Assembly (NCBI RefSeq): GCF_019428685.1
Contig: NZ_CP080096.1
Span: 1,550,001-1,614,000, forward strand
Source of the DNA: Paraburkholderia edwinii
Lineage (GTDB): Bacteria > Pseudomonadota > Gammaproteobacteria > Burkholderiales > Burkholderiaceae
Direction of reading: 5' to 3'
DNA: 64,000 nucleotides
This document shows, in pieces, positions 9,219-17,721 of this stretch. The notes beneath the pieces are model-generated. The model did no database searches. It was not told where the DNA came from and was given only the letters and a program-made list of their open reading frames with translations. Position numbers and translations under genes: made by a program. Within the stretch, counting starts at the first letter, position 1, and every line of letters starts with the position of its first letter.

Positions 9219-9326
9219 CGGCGGATTGTTCACCATAGAAAACAATAATTTCAATGTTACCGCCTTTGCTTGGGCGCCGGGCGTCCATACACTGTCCACA
9301 TAGCGAATTACCGTCAAGGAGCGGAC

Positions 9327-10838
9327 ATGCAAGCGTATACAGATACAGCCGACGTCACCCACTTCATCAACGGCGAACCGGTGCGCGGCACGGGTGAGCG
9401 CACGCAACCGGTCTTCAATCCGGCGACCGGCGAGCGTCCGCGCACGCTGCGTCTCGGCGAAGCGGCCGACGTCGATGCCGCGGTCGCGAGCGCGAAAGCC
9501 GCGTTTCCGAAGTGGGGCAATACGCCCCCGATTCGCCGCGCGCGGGTCATGCTGCGTTTTCTCGAGCTGATGAACAAGCATCGCGACGAACTGGCCGCGA
9601 TTATTACGGCCGAGCACGGCAAGGTGTTTTCGGACGCGCAGGGCGAAGTGGCGCGCGGCATCGACGTGATCGAATTCGCATGCGGCATCCCGCAACTGCT
9701 CAAAGGCGATTACACGGAACAGGTGTCGACCGATATCGATAACTGGACCGTGCGGCAGCCGCTCGGCGTGGTGGCCGGCATTACGCCGTTCAACTTCCCG
9801 TGCATGGTGCCGTGCTGGATGTTCCCGGTCGCGCTTGCAGCCGGCAATGCATTTATCCTGAAGCCGAGCGAGCGCGATCCGTCGGCATCGCTGTTTATGG
9901 CGAAGCTGCTTAAAGAAGCGGGCCTGCCCGATGGCGTATTCAATGTCGTGCAAGGCGACAAGGTGGTGGTCGATGCGCTGCTTTCGCACCCGGACGTCAA
10001 GGCGATCAGCTTTGTCGGTTCGACGCCGATCGCGAACTACATCTACGAAACGGGCGCGAAGCACGGCAAGCGTGTGCAGGCGCTCGGCGGCGCGAAGAAT
10101 CACCTCGTGGTGATGCCCGATGCGGATCTCGACAAGACTGTCGATGCATTGATCGGCGCAGGCTACGGCTCGGCCGGCGAACGCTGCATGGCGATTTCGG
10201 TTGCAGTGCTGGTTGGCGATGTGGCCGACAAGATCATTCCGCGCCTTGCAGAACGTGCGCGCGAGTTGATTATCAAGAACGGTATGGAGCCCGATGCGGA
10301 AATGGGCCCGATCGTCACGCGCCAGGCGCTCGAGCGTATCGAAGGCTATATCGCGCTCGGCGTCGAGGAAGGCGCGAAGCTCGTGGTGGATGGCCGCGGT
10401 CTGAAGGTGAAGGGTCATGAAGAAGGCTTCTTTACCGGCGGCACGCTGTTCGATCATGTGACGCCCGAGATGCGCATCTATAAGGAAGAAATTTTCGGAC
10501 CGGTGCTTGCCTGTGTGCGCGTAAAGGACTTCTCCGAAGCGGTCGATCTGATCAACGCGCATGAATTCGGTAACGGCGTGGCGTGCTTTACGCGTGATGG
10601 ACATGCTGCACGCGAATTCGCACGCCGTATCGAAGTCGGTATGGTCGGCATCAACGTGCCGATTCCTGTGCCGATGGCATGGCACGGGTTTGGCGGCTGG
10701 AAGCGCAGCCTGTTCGGCGATATGCATGCCTATGGCGAAGAGGGCGTGCGTTTCTATACGAAACAGAAGTCGATCATGCAGCGCTGGCCGGAAAGCATCG
10801 AAAAGGGTGCGGAGTTTGCGATGCCGACCGCGAAGTAA
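9327..10838 (+). CDS. mmsA: CoA-acylating methylmalonate-semialdehyde dehydrogenase
   Basis: 503 residues, full family length. It oxidises methylmalonate semialdehyde (or malonate semialdehyde) with NAD and CoA to propionyl- or acetyl-CoA, in valine, beta-alanine or myo-inositol breakdown. Seen: [36 protein letters not shown], the catalytic Cys287 in AGERCMAIS, and the C-terminal [12 protein letters not shown] of MmsA rather than other aldehyde dehydrogenases. The ATG 9327 follows AAGGAG. It stands alone, without mmsB or other valine genes, beside the divergent LysR gene, and ends at a strong terminator. Confidence 0.92.
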   Translation: MQAYTDTADVTHFINGEPVRGTGERTQPVFNPATGERPRTLRLGEAADVDAAVASAKAAFPKWGNTPPIRRARVMLRFLELMNKHRDELAAIITAEHGKVFSDAQGEVARGIDVIEFACGIPQLLKGDYTEQVSTDIDNWTVRQPLGVVAGITPFNFPCMVPCWMFPVALAAGNAFILKPSERDPSASLFMAKLLKEAGLPDGVFNVVQGDKVVVDALLSHPDVKAISFVGSTPIANYIYETGAKHGKRVQALGGAKNHLVVMPDADLDKTVDALIGAGYGSAGERCMAISVAVLVGDVADKIIPRLAERARELIIKNGMEPDAEMGPIVTRQALERIEGYIALGVEEGAKLVVDGRGLKVKGHEEGFFTGGTLFDHVTPEMRIYKEEIFGPVLACVRVKDFSEAVDLINAHEFGNGVACFTRDGHAAREFARRIEVGMVGINVPIPVPMAWHGFGGWKRSLFGDMHAYGEEGVRFYTKQKSIMQRWPESIEKGAEFAMPTAK

Positions 10839-10868
10839 AGTCTGGTTAGAAGCTGCTGATTGAAGAAG

Positions 10869-10898
10869 CGCCACGTGCATGCACGTGGCGTTTTTTTT
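10869..10898 (+). terminator. Rho-independent terminator of mmsA
   Basis: A perfect 22-base palindrome (10869-10890, left arm CGCCACGTGCA) is followed by eight T residues (10891-10898), 31 bases after the mmsA stop. Confidence 0.88.
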
Positions 10899-10941
10899 AT
10901 GATTACCCGCCGTTGCTCCGGTTTGGTGTTCTTTCCACTGT

Positions 10942-10965
10942 ATTACCTCAAGCGGCATAGGTAAT
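10942..10965. promoter_or_regulatory. Inverted repeat upstream of the effector-like gene
   Basis: ATTACCT (10942-10948) and AGGTAAT (10959-10965) are perfect 7-base arms with a 10-base spacer, 54 bases before the start at 11019. It may be an operator. I found no TTCG-N16-TTCG box of the kind used for type III genes in Ralstonia and Burkholderia. Confidence 0.35.
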
Positions 10966-11018
10966 GCCTTAATGCGGACTCCAACAGATGTTGAGATGCT
11001 CGAACAAGGAGTCTGCCG

Positions 11019-14000
11019 ATGTTGGTTCAAAGTGCAGGTAATAGCCCATATACGCCCGTTGATGCCGAACATGTCGAGCAGCAGCCTGCTGCGTCGGCGA
11101 AGAAGTCGGATGCGCAACCCGGGCGCAAACTTCCCGGCATTGCCGGTGGTGCACGGACAGCCGTTTCACTCACGCCTGTTGTGGTCGAGCGTACGCTGCA
11201 ACAGCGCGCCGGCGGCAGTAGTAGCATCAGCGACGTAAGCGACGTAAGTAGTGCCGGCACGGAAGTGCTGTCGCGACCCAAGCGCGGGGGCGTACTGACC
11301 AAAGACAAGGGGGCGAAGCCGTTTCGCGATTTTCGCGGCGGAGACTCGCTAAGTTCATCCGCATGGTCATATTACCGCTTCGATCAGGCCGACTATGCAG
11401 CGAAAACGGGGCCGAAGGGCATTTGCCAAGGTTGGATTCGCCTTGCGTTGAGCCGGCTCGATAATCCTGAAACCGCGGACCTGACCGATGCTGTGCGGCG
11501 CATACAAAACGATGTGAACAATCGCGCCAGCTTTGTTTCCGGAGACACGATCACCCGCGCCCGTAACTTGCAACTGTCAACCGATACGCTGCGGCTGCAG
11601 CGCTACCGTCCGACCAACCTGGTGAACCTGAACGGAGCACGCGGACTGCAAATTCGCGAGTTTTTCGCGTCCGCACGCCGTTCACTGCGCGAAGGCGACG
11701 TCGCACATATTGCGTTGGGCCTGAATCCTCGGGGAACAAATACCGGTACCACGGGGCATGTATTGATGTTGCAGCGATTGCCTCGCCAGCAATATGCACT
11801 ATTCGATCCGAACAACGGCGTGATGACCTATGCGAGTCGACGCGACATGGAAGCCGGACTGCGCAGGTACATGGACGAAGCCTTCGAGGATACCGGTATG
11901 CAGCTCACACCGGAATTCGTTCAGTACTACGCGCGTTCGACAACGGCGACCAGCGGGTCGAGAGCGCCTGATCGGCCGCAGACTCGGCCCGAACCACCGC
12001 TCAGCCCATCCACGCGACCCGGATCGCCAGCGCGAGATGCACTGGAAACCCATGCTAACCGGTCGAACGGTTTGTCCAGCGACATGATGGCGGGAGCGGC
12101 CGGTCGGCCGGACGCGATGTCCGGTATGGATCGCGGCCTCGCATCGGTTGCACTGCGCGATATCGCTCAAGGACATTCGTCGAATCTGACGGATGCAACG
12201 GAAAATGTCAGGCACAACCTGGCCGACCCGAGGCAAAGAGCCGTATCGTTCCATGAAGTTCTCGATACGCAGCAGAGAAATGGCGACGGGCTTGTCGAGC
12301 CCTTGCCCGGTTACGCGCGGCGACAGGGTTCAGTCGACATGACGTCTGCGGCCAATCTGATTGGTGACTTGCGCCAACATTTCGGCAGCTTGCATGTGAA
12401 CAACAATGCGGCGACCGGATATCCGACGGATCTCGCCGTGGTCAATCTTGCGATGCGCGCAGGCGTTTCTGGCGATACCACCGGCAGGCAGACCGACGGC
12501 ATACCGATCGTCATTCAGCGGATACGCGAGATGGACAACTTCGTGGACGACGCCTACGAACTGTACGAGCCGGGTTCGGGTGTCTACCGGTATCGCAGCT
12601 TCGCGGAGATGGCGCAGGCGCTGCGAGGCGTCTTCGATGTCGGCTTCCGCGAGCAAGGCGGCGTCGATCACGCAGACACGACCTACTATGCGAATCTGGC
12701 GGCGCCGATGGCCGCGGACGGCAGCTCGTCACACGCCGCCGCGCCGTCCGAATTCGCGAATTTCAATCTCGGCGAACTTGAGCGGAGGCTGGGCATTATC
12801 GATGCGCGCCCTGGGCTTACGCCCAGACCGGATTTGCCGCGGCCACCGGTCATTGTCGAGCCCAAGCAGGAACTGAAGCGTTCGGTTACACCGCTCACGG
12901 CGCTCAAGCCGGACGGGTTGTTCCGGCCGTCGACGTTGTCGCCAGCGGAGCTCAAGACACATGGCGGTTTCGACAGCGAACGAACGCGAGTTAGCGATAT
13001 CAATCTCGGCGTCCACGACCTTGATGTCGCCGCGAACCCGCATCTTGTCGACAGTGCAGGCTACCTCGGCACTTTCCGCAAGGAGAGCACCGCGCTCGAA
13101 CGGATGCCGGGTGAGTCCAAAAACGGCTTCATCTACTTTGTTGCGCCGACGCCGAACATGGTGGACGTTGCGGGGACGCTCGGCGCCCGGACGCGTGCGC
13201 GGTGGGATGGCGAAGTAGCGGCGATGGGATGGATCGACTATCCGCAGATTCGCGGATGGCGGGAAGTGAAGGATGGCGTGCCCGGCAAGTACATTCCCAA
13301 TCCCGACTATCGATGGGACGTCTATGACCAGACTCGACTCGCCAAGCCGCAGCCGCAATTGTCGCGTGCGCCGATCAATGATGACATCTGGCGTAAAGCG
13401 GGCTTTATCTCCTATGTGTCGGGTGGCGACAAGGCTGGCGAAACGAGGAAATTCAATGAGGATCCGAATGTTGCACACGCGCTCTTTTACGACGCCGCGT
13501 GGGAAAAAGTTCGTGAACTGAATCGCCGCCAGGCCGACGGTCTCGACTACCGTGGGCCTTTGCGGCTTCACGCGTATGGCAGCGCGGACGGATCGAAAAC
13601 CGAGATCTACGTCGATCCGAACAACAAGGTGCAAGTCAACACGCTGTACTCGTCGTATTCGACCGAAGCCGGCACTCGCCATGATTTCAGTTTTGCCGAA
13701 GATGGCCGCTTCCATTTGATTGGCGATTACAACAAGGTTCTGCGGGTGGGCTCCGATGGTTATCTCTTCCTTGGAGATATGCCGTCTGACCCGGCATCGC
13801 TGAACGGCGTATTCGAGTACGATCGAAAGCACCTGATTCACCAGGAGGACATGAAACTGCTGACCACCGGTCGGTCTGCATTTACCCCGTTCGTCGACAG
13901 CGAAAAACATGGCGAGCGCAGCGAGTGGCATTTGCGTTCGCCGGACGGAAAGGATGTCAGTCCGCCGCCTGTCAACCTCCACACGTTTCGCAATCAGGTC

Positions 14001-14480
14001 AGCGGCAGTGCGCAGCGGCTCCATGCGTTTTACCAGGATCCCGATACCGCATTGCCGTCCACCGCAACGCACTTCGTTACCCGCGTACCGGGCAATCAGT
14101 TTGAGGGCAAATTTCTCGATCATGTCGACCGGTTCACGGCAGAGGAGGCGCGCGACGCTGCGGCATGGTTGCGCAAGCAAAACGCCGCGTGGTTGTTTGA
14201 TGATGGCTTTTACGCGGTTTCACTCGGGGCGAATGTCATGGAAGTGCGCAGGCTCGACGGTACGCCCGTCTGGCGGGCCGAAGGCGTTAATGTCGAACCG
14301 AATAAGGTGAGCCCGGTGAAGTTCTTGCCATTGGCGCCGCTTTCGTCGAGCTACCGGATCTCCGACGAAACAAAACGCCAGGTCGATGCACGCGCGGAGC
14401 GGCGCAACGGCGTGGTTTCCATGCTGACGGGGTCGATATTGATTCACGCTCCGGGATCGTCCGTCCAAACCACCGTTTAA
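11019..14480 (+). CDS. Multidomain effector-like protein: YopT-like protease, degenerate second copy, LT-A-like ADP-ribosyltransferase fold
   Basis: 1153 residues, start ATG 11019 with AAGGAG seven bases upstream. No signal peptide or membrane segment. Residues 1-100 are Ser/Gln/Pro-rich and look disordered. Residues about 110-305 resemble C58 (YopT) cysteine proteases, with C136 (GICQGW), H247 (TGHVLMLQ) and D263 (FDPNNG); the H-to-D spacing of 16 equals that of YopT. Residues about 340-560 repeat this pattern but with D371, I495 and E517 at the catalytic places. After a Pro-rich linker (593-622), residues about 630-765 match the heat-labile/cholera toxin A fold: R636, GTF 684-686, D730-x-E732, PQIRGW. 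About 380 C-terminal residues are unassigned. It looks like a type III or similar secreted effector, but no secretion genes are nearby. Confidence 0.83.
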   Translation: MLVQSAGNSPYTPVDAEHVEQQPAASAKKSDAQPGRKLPGIAGGARTAVSLTPVVVERTLQQRAGGSSSISDVSDVSSAGTEVLSRPKRGGVLTKDKGAKPFRDFRGGDSLSSSAWSYYRFDQADYAAKTGPKGICQGWIRLALSRLDNPETADLTDAVRRIQNDVNNRASFVSGDTITRARNLQLSTDTLRLQRYRPTNLVNLNGARGLQIREFFASARRSLREGDVAHIALGLNPRGTNTGTTGHVLMLQRLPRQQYALFDPNNGVMTYASRRDMEAGLRRYMDEAFEDTGMQLTPEFVQYYARSTTATSGSRAPDRPQTRPEPPLSPSTRPGSPARDALETHANRSNGLSSDMMAGAAGRPDAMSGMDRGLASVALRDIAQGHSSNLTDATENVRHNLADPRQRAVSFHEVLDTQQRNGDGLVEPLPGYARRQGSVDMTSAANLIGDLRQHFGSLHVNNNAATGYPTDLAVVNLAMRAGVSGDTTGRQTDGIPIVIQRIREMDNFVDDAYELYEPGSGVYRYRSFAEMAQALRGVFDVGFREQGGVDHADTTYYANLAAPMAADGSSSHAAAPSEFANFNLGELERRLGIIDARPGLTPRPDLPRPPVIVEPKQELKRSVTPLTALKPDGLFRPSTLSPAELKTHGGFDSERTRVSDINLGVHDLDVAANPHLVDSAGYLGTFRKESTALERMPGESKNGFIYFVAPTPNMVDVAGTLGARTRARWDGEVAAMGWIDYPQIRGWREVKDGVPGKYIPNPDYRWDVYDQTRLAKPQPQLSRAPINDDIWRKAGFISYVSGGDKAGETRKFNEDPNVAHALFYDAAWEKVRELNRRQADGLDYRGPLRLHAYGSADGSKTEIYVDPNNKVQVNTLYSSYSTEAGTRHDFSFAEDGRFHLIGDYNKVLRVGSDGYLFLGDMPSDPASLNGVFEYDRKHLIHQEDMKLLTTGRSAFTPFVDSEKHGERSEWHLRSPDGKDVSPPPVNLHTFRNQVSGSAQRLHAFYQDPDTALPSTATHFVTRVPGNQFEGKFLDHVDRFTAEEARDAAAWLRKQNAAWLFDDGFYAVSLGANVMEVRRLDGTPVWRAEGVNVEPNKVSPVKFLPLAPLSSSYRISDETKRQVDARAERRNGVVSMLTGSILIHAPGSSVQTTV

Positions 14481-14561
14481 AAGAGTTTTTACCTGCTGGA
14501 TGGTTGACCCATTGCCGACGGAAAGAGATCATCGCTCATAAACCGCTTCTAAGGACATGAC

Positions 14562-15528
14562 ATGAGCACGCGTTCCGAAAACCGATCTCTTTTAAAGATG
14601 CTAAGCATCTCGAAACCAATCGTTCAGGCGCCGATGGCCGGTGTCAGTACACCGGCGCTGGCCGCCGCCGTATCGAATGCAGGCGGTCTCGGGTCGCTTG
14701 GCGTCGGCGCGATGAAAGCCGACGCGGCGCGTAAGGTCATCAGGGAAACGCGAGCGCTTACCAGGGCGCCGTTCAACGTCAATGTGTTTACGCATGAACC
14801 GGCGGTTGGCAATGCGGCCGTCGAGAAAGCCTGGCTAAACTGGCTCGCGCCGCATTTCGGCAAACATGGTGCAAATGCGCCTGAGACGCTCAGCGAAATC
14901 TATACGAGCTTCGTTGAAGATCAGGCGATGCTCGAAGTCTTCCTCGAAGAGAAGCCCGCCGTCGTGAGCTTTCACTTCGGGCTGCCTTCGCAAGAGATCA
15001 TCAACGCACTTAAAGGCGCGGGCATCACGTTGTTTTCTTCGGCCACCAATCTGCAGGAAGCAGCCGCGGCCGTCGACGCCGGTGTGGACGTCCTCGTCGC
15101 GCAAGGTGTCGAAGCAGGCGGCCATCGCGGCATGTTCGATCCCGATGTGTTCGACGAAGGCCTCGGCACTTTTGCACTCACGCGGCTTCTCGTGCGGAAA
15201 TTCGATCTGCCCGTGGTCGCGGCAGGCGGCATCATGGATGGCGCGGGCATTGCGGCGGCGCTCGCGCTTGGCGCGCAGCATGATGAATCGCTTCACCGAA
15301 CTGGGCCGCGATGCGAGCGCGCCGGCAACGCCTGAGTATCCGATTGCTTACGATGCCGGCAAGGCTCTGCACGCCGCGGCGAAGGGAAAAGGCGAGTTCG
15401 GTTTTGGCGCGCAATGGGCTGGCCAGGCCGCCGCGCTCGCGCGTTCGCTGCCGGCTGCCGAGCTGATGGCCGTGCTCGATGCCGAGCTCAAGGAAGCGAT
15501 TCGAGGTTTGCAGCAGTACGGCGGCTGA
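14562..15528 (+). pseudogene. Nitronate monooxygenase / 2-nitropropane dioxygenase, broken by an internal deletion
   Basis: The first frame (ATG 14562) reads a normal flavin TIM-barrel start ([21 protein letters not shown], then [14 protein letters not shown] and [20 protein letters not shown]) up to GAQ near 15279. There it jumps to non-homologous residues and stops at 15335. The expected C-terminal part (MMNRFTELG through AYDAGKALHAAA to QQYGG) is intact in another forward frame from about 15280 to 15528. The usual segment after GAQ (GTAFxxxxES and about 40 residues) is missing, so this is best read as an out-of-frame deletion of very roughly 120 bases at 15277-15281. A second, intact homologue lies at 22558-23562. 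Confidence 0.8.
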
Positions 15529-15634
15529 TGTTCCCGCTTAAGCTTTAGCAAGATGGCGATGCGCGCGATCACACCGCGCCTGCAACAGCGCATGCTGTCG
15601 AACGCGTCGCCGACCGACGAAAGTAAAGGCTCGT

Positions 15635-16309
15635 ATGGAAGAGCAGACAGCAGGTCTGAAAGACACGGCGCACGAACCTGGCGTCGAAGCCCGATTGCTT
15701 TCAATCAACGTCGGCCAGGCCCAGCAGTTGGACATCGGGTCGCCGGGCTCGGGATTGCAGGTCGAATCGGCGATCCGCAAGCGATCGATCAGTACGGCAA
15801 ACGGGCCGTCGAACGACGCGGCGCCGGTCGAGGTCGGCAGGCTCGGACTTGCCGGCGACGAACAGGCCGATCTGAGCGTGCATGGCGGCCTCGACAAGGC
15901 CGTCTATCTTTACCCCGTCGAACACTACGAATGGTGGCGGCAACGGCGCATCGAGGCCGGCTTGCCGGAAGCGGAGGCGTCGCTGGTCTTTGGAGCGCTC
16001 GGCGAAAACCTCACCACACAGGGCGTTTTTGAAAAAGACCTCTGGATCGGCGACGTGCTCGTAATCGGCGACGTGGCGCTACGCGTCGAAGCGCCGCGCA
16101 CGCCGTGTTTCAAGCTGAACGCCGTCATGGGTTATAGACGCGCGGTCCGGCATATGTTTATGAGCGGCTTTGCGGGCGTTTATCTGAGCGTGGCGAATCC
16201 GGGCTTGATCCGCGCCGGCTCGAGCATCGCACTCGTGCCGGGGCGGCGGCAGGAATCGATTAACGCAATGCTCGAGTGGCGGCGCGGCCGGGCGTTCAGA
16301 GAGCCTTGA
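15635..16309 (+). CDS. MOSC-domain protein (YiiM-like)
   Basis: 224 residues. The MOSC core is visible: GLAGDEQADLSVHGGLDKAVYLYPVEHYEWW, then GALGENLTTQG, WIGDVLVIGDVALRVEAPRTPCFKL. The conserved Cys in TPCFKL is the residue thought to handle sulfur or molybdenum-cofactor thiocarboxylate in this family. YiiM-type proteins reduce N-hydroxylated compounds with a molybdenum cofactor; whether this one does is inferred. Start ATG 15635 with an AAAGG upstream. It follows the broken nitronate monooxygenase gene in the same direction. Confidence 0.85.
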   Translation: MEEQTAGLKDTAHEPGVEARLLSINVGQAQQLDIGSPGSGLQVESAIRKRSISTANGPSNDAAPVEVGRLGLAGDEQADLSVHGGLDKAVYLYPVEHYEWWRQRRIEAGLPEAEASLVFGALGENLTTQGVFEKDLWIGDVLVIGDVALRVEAPRTPCFKLNAVMGYRRAVRHMFMSGFAGVYLSVANPGLIRAGSSIALVPGRRQESINAMLEWRRGRAFREP

Positions 16310-16334
16310 TGCAAGCCATTGACGCAATGGGCGC

Positions 16335-16571
16335 TTACGCGGATTTCGCTTTCTTCAGTGCGCGGTATTCATCGACCGGCAAACCGCCCCAGCCCCAGTT
16401 CGCCTTGTCGACTTCCTCGATCACGACAAAGGTGGCCTCCATCGGTTTGTTCAGCACATTCAGCAGCACTTCGCTGACGCCTTTGATCAGCCTGGCTTTT
16501 TCTTCCGCGGTGACGGCGTCTCGGCCGGGCGCGGATCCTTCGCGGGTTACCTGAATGGTGACGATAGGCAT
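16335..16571 (-). CDS. 4-oxalocrotonate tautomerase-family protein
   Basis: 78 residues. After removal of Met the N-terminus is Pro (MPIVTIQVTREG), the catalytic base of this family, and the small beta-alpha-beta pattern with a hairpin ending GWGGLPVDEYR is typical. Substrate unknown. The ATG at 16571 is chosen because it gives Pro at position 2 and has GGAG six bases upstream; the frame stays open to 16604. Convergent with the MOSC gene; on the same strand as the SDR upstream but separated from it by a terminator. Confidence 0.88.
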   Translation of the reverse strand: MPIVTIQVTREGSAPGRDAVTAEEKARLIKGVSEVLLNVLNKPMEATFVVIEEVDKANWGWGGLPVDEYRALKKAKSA

Positions 16572-16614
16572 GGATATCTCCGTGATATGACGCGTGACAT
16601 GCACAGATGCGCAG

Positions 16615-16637
16615 AAAAAGGCGCCGTTGCCGGCGCC
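16615..16637 (-). terminator. Rho-independent terminator of the SDR gene
   Basis: On the minus strand GGCGCC, six loop bases and GGCGCC are followed by TTTTT (16619-16615). It lies 42 bases past the SDR stop at 16680 and separates that gene from the tautomerase. Confidence 0.8.
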
Positions 16638-16679
16638 GTGCTTGCAACTACGCGGCCAAGCGGCCGCGAGGCTGACCGT

Positions 16680-17390
16680 TTAATGGCCCGCGCTCTGGCC
16701 GCCGTCGACGTGCAGGATCTCGCCGGTGACGAACGGCGCGTTATCGAGGTACAGCACCGCATTGACGATATCACTCATCTCGCCCATATGGCCGACCGGA
16801 TGCAGTGCGCCGAGCGCGTCGTGCGTTTCCACCGCGTGCATCGGCGACTTGATGATGCCGGGCGACACGGCATTGGCGCGGATGCCGGTCTTCGCGTATT
16901 CGATGGCAAGCGACTTGGTCGCGGCGTTCAGGCCGCCCTTGGTCAGCGAGGCGAGCACCGACGGTACGCCCGAGACCGCATGGTCGGCAAGCGTCGTCGT
17001 GATCTGAACGACGTGGCCGCTCCGGTTCTTTTCCATCTGCTCGATCGCGAACTGCGTGACATGGAAGAAGCCGCTCACGTTGACGTTCAGGACCGCCGCG
17101 TAATCTTCAGCCGTATATTGGGTGAACGGCTTCGCGATAAAGATGCCCGCGTTATTGACGAGCGTATCGACGCGTCCGAAGTTCGAGATCGCCGCATCGA
17201 TTACGCGCTTTGCGACCTCGCGATCGCCGATGTCGCCGGCAATGGTCACGACGCCCGGATCATCGGAGGGCTTGATCGATCGTGCGGTTGCGACAACGGC
17301 GTAGCCTTGCTCGCGGAAGCCCTTGACGATTTCAGCACCGATACCTTGCGATGCACCTGTGACGACTGCGACTTTCTTCGGGTTGCTCAT
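16680..17390 (-). CDS. Short-chain dehydrogenase/reductase with altered active site
   Basis: 236 residues, ATG 17390 with GAGG upstream. The nucleotide-binding TGASQGIG (residues 11-18) and NNAG (79-82) motifs are intact. The YxxxK catalytic pair is not: the aligned position reads ALSxT-type, A147 with K151 (VLASLTKGG), and the preceding Ser region is TTTLAD. This looks like a recurring SDR subgroup rather than a sequencing slip, because the frame and flanks are normal. It may use another acid or have a different role. Divergent from the LysR gene at 17722 with a clear operator-like repeat between them. Confidence 0.87.
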   Translation of the reverse strand: MSNPKKVAVVTGASQGIGAEIVKGFREQGYAVVATARSIKPSDDPGVVTIAGDIGDREVAKRVIDAAISNFGRVDTLVNNAGIFIAKPFTQYTAEDYAAVLNVNVSGFFHVTQFAIEQMEKNRSGHVVQITTTLADHAVSGVPSVLASLTKGGLNAATKSLAIEYAKTGIRANAVSPGIIKSPMHAVETHDALGALHPVGHMGEMSDIVNAVLYLDNAPFVTGEILHVDGGQSAGH

Positions 17391-17721
17391 GATGTACCTC
17401 GTGAAGTTGATTGGTTTGGATCGAGCCGGCGGCATCGATTGATTGACAGAGTAGGCAATGTCATGAGGTTTGCGCATACCCGCGATGAACTAAGAGACTT
17501 AACTTCGGGGAACAAATCGGCGTTGCATCGCGCGCGCGAATCGCATGAAAACGCCGCGAGGCAGGTAAACAGGCACTGAAGCGCAAAGAAGGCCAGCATA
17601 TCGAGGCATGGCGACGCATTATTGATCCGGTGTAACAACGCTTGTTACACACAGACATGCATGCGGACCGTGCACGTCACACCTGATTGAACAACGGCAT
17701 CGAAAAACAGAAGGCGTTTAT
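17391..17721. other. 331-base divergent gap between SDR and LysR genes
   Basis: No convincing gene is seen here. The stretch holds the two divergent start regions and the inverted repeat at 17630-17650; otherwise I see nothing in it. Confidence 0.6.
17630..17650. promoter_or_regulatory. LysR-type operator candidate
   Basis: GTGTAACA (17630-17637) and TGTTACAC (17643-17650) are perfect 8-base arms with a 5-base spacer, 72 bases before the LysR start. The inner part fits the T-Nx-A dyad of LysR binding sites, so self-regulation and control of the divergent SDR are likely. Confidence 0.6.

Noticed and set aside
10899-11018. A type III (HrpB-type) promoter box upstream of the effector-like gene
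   Set aside because: I looked for TTCG-N16-TTCG and found none, so secretion by a type III system is not supported by the promoter.
9237-11117. Very long minus-strand open frame (8268-11117, 949 codons) reaching across mmsA
   Set aside because: Only the last third (8268-9218) is a LysR protein; the rest is antisense to mmsA, low complexity and rich in Arg and His, as expected for shadows in GC-rich DNA.
12729-14180. 483-codon minus-strand open frame inside the effector gene
   Set aside because: Shadow of the plus-strand gene; no recognizable domain and no ribosome site.
16316-16330. Small hairpin CCATTG-ACG-CAATGG between the MOSC and tautomerase genes
   Set aside because: Short stem without a T run; too weak to call a terminator.
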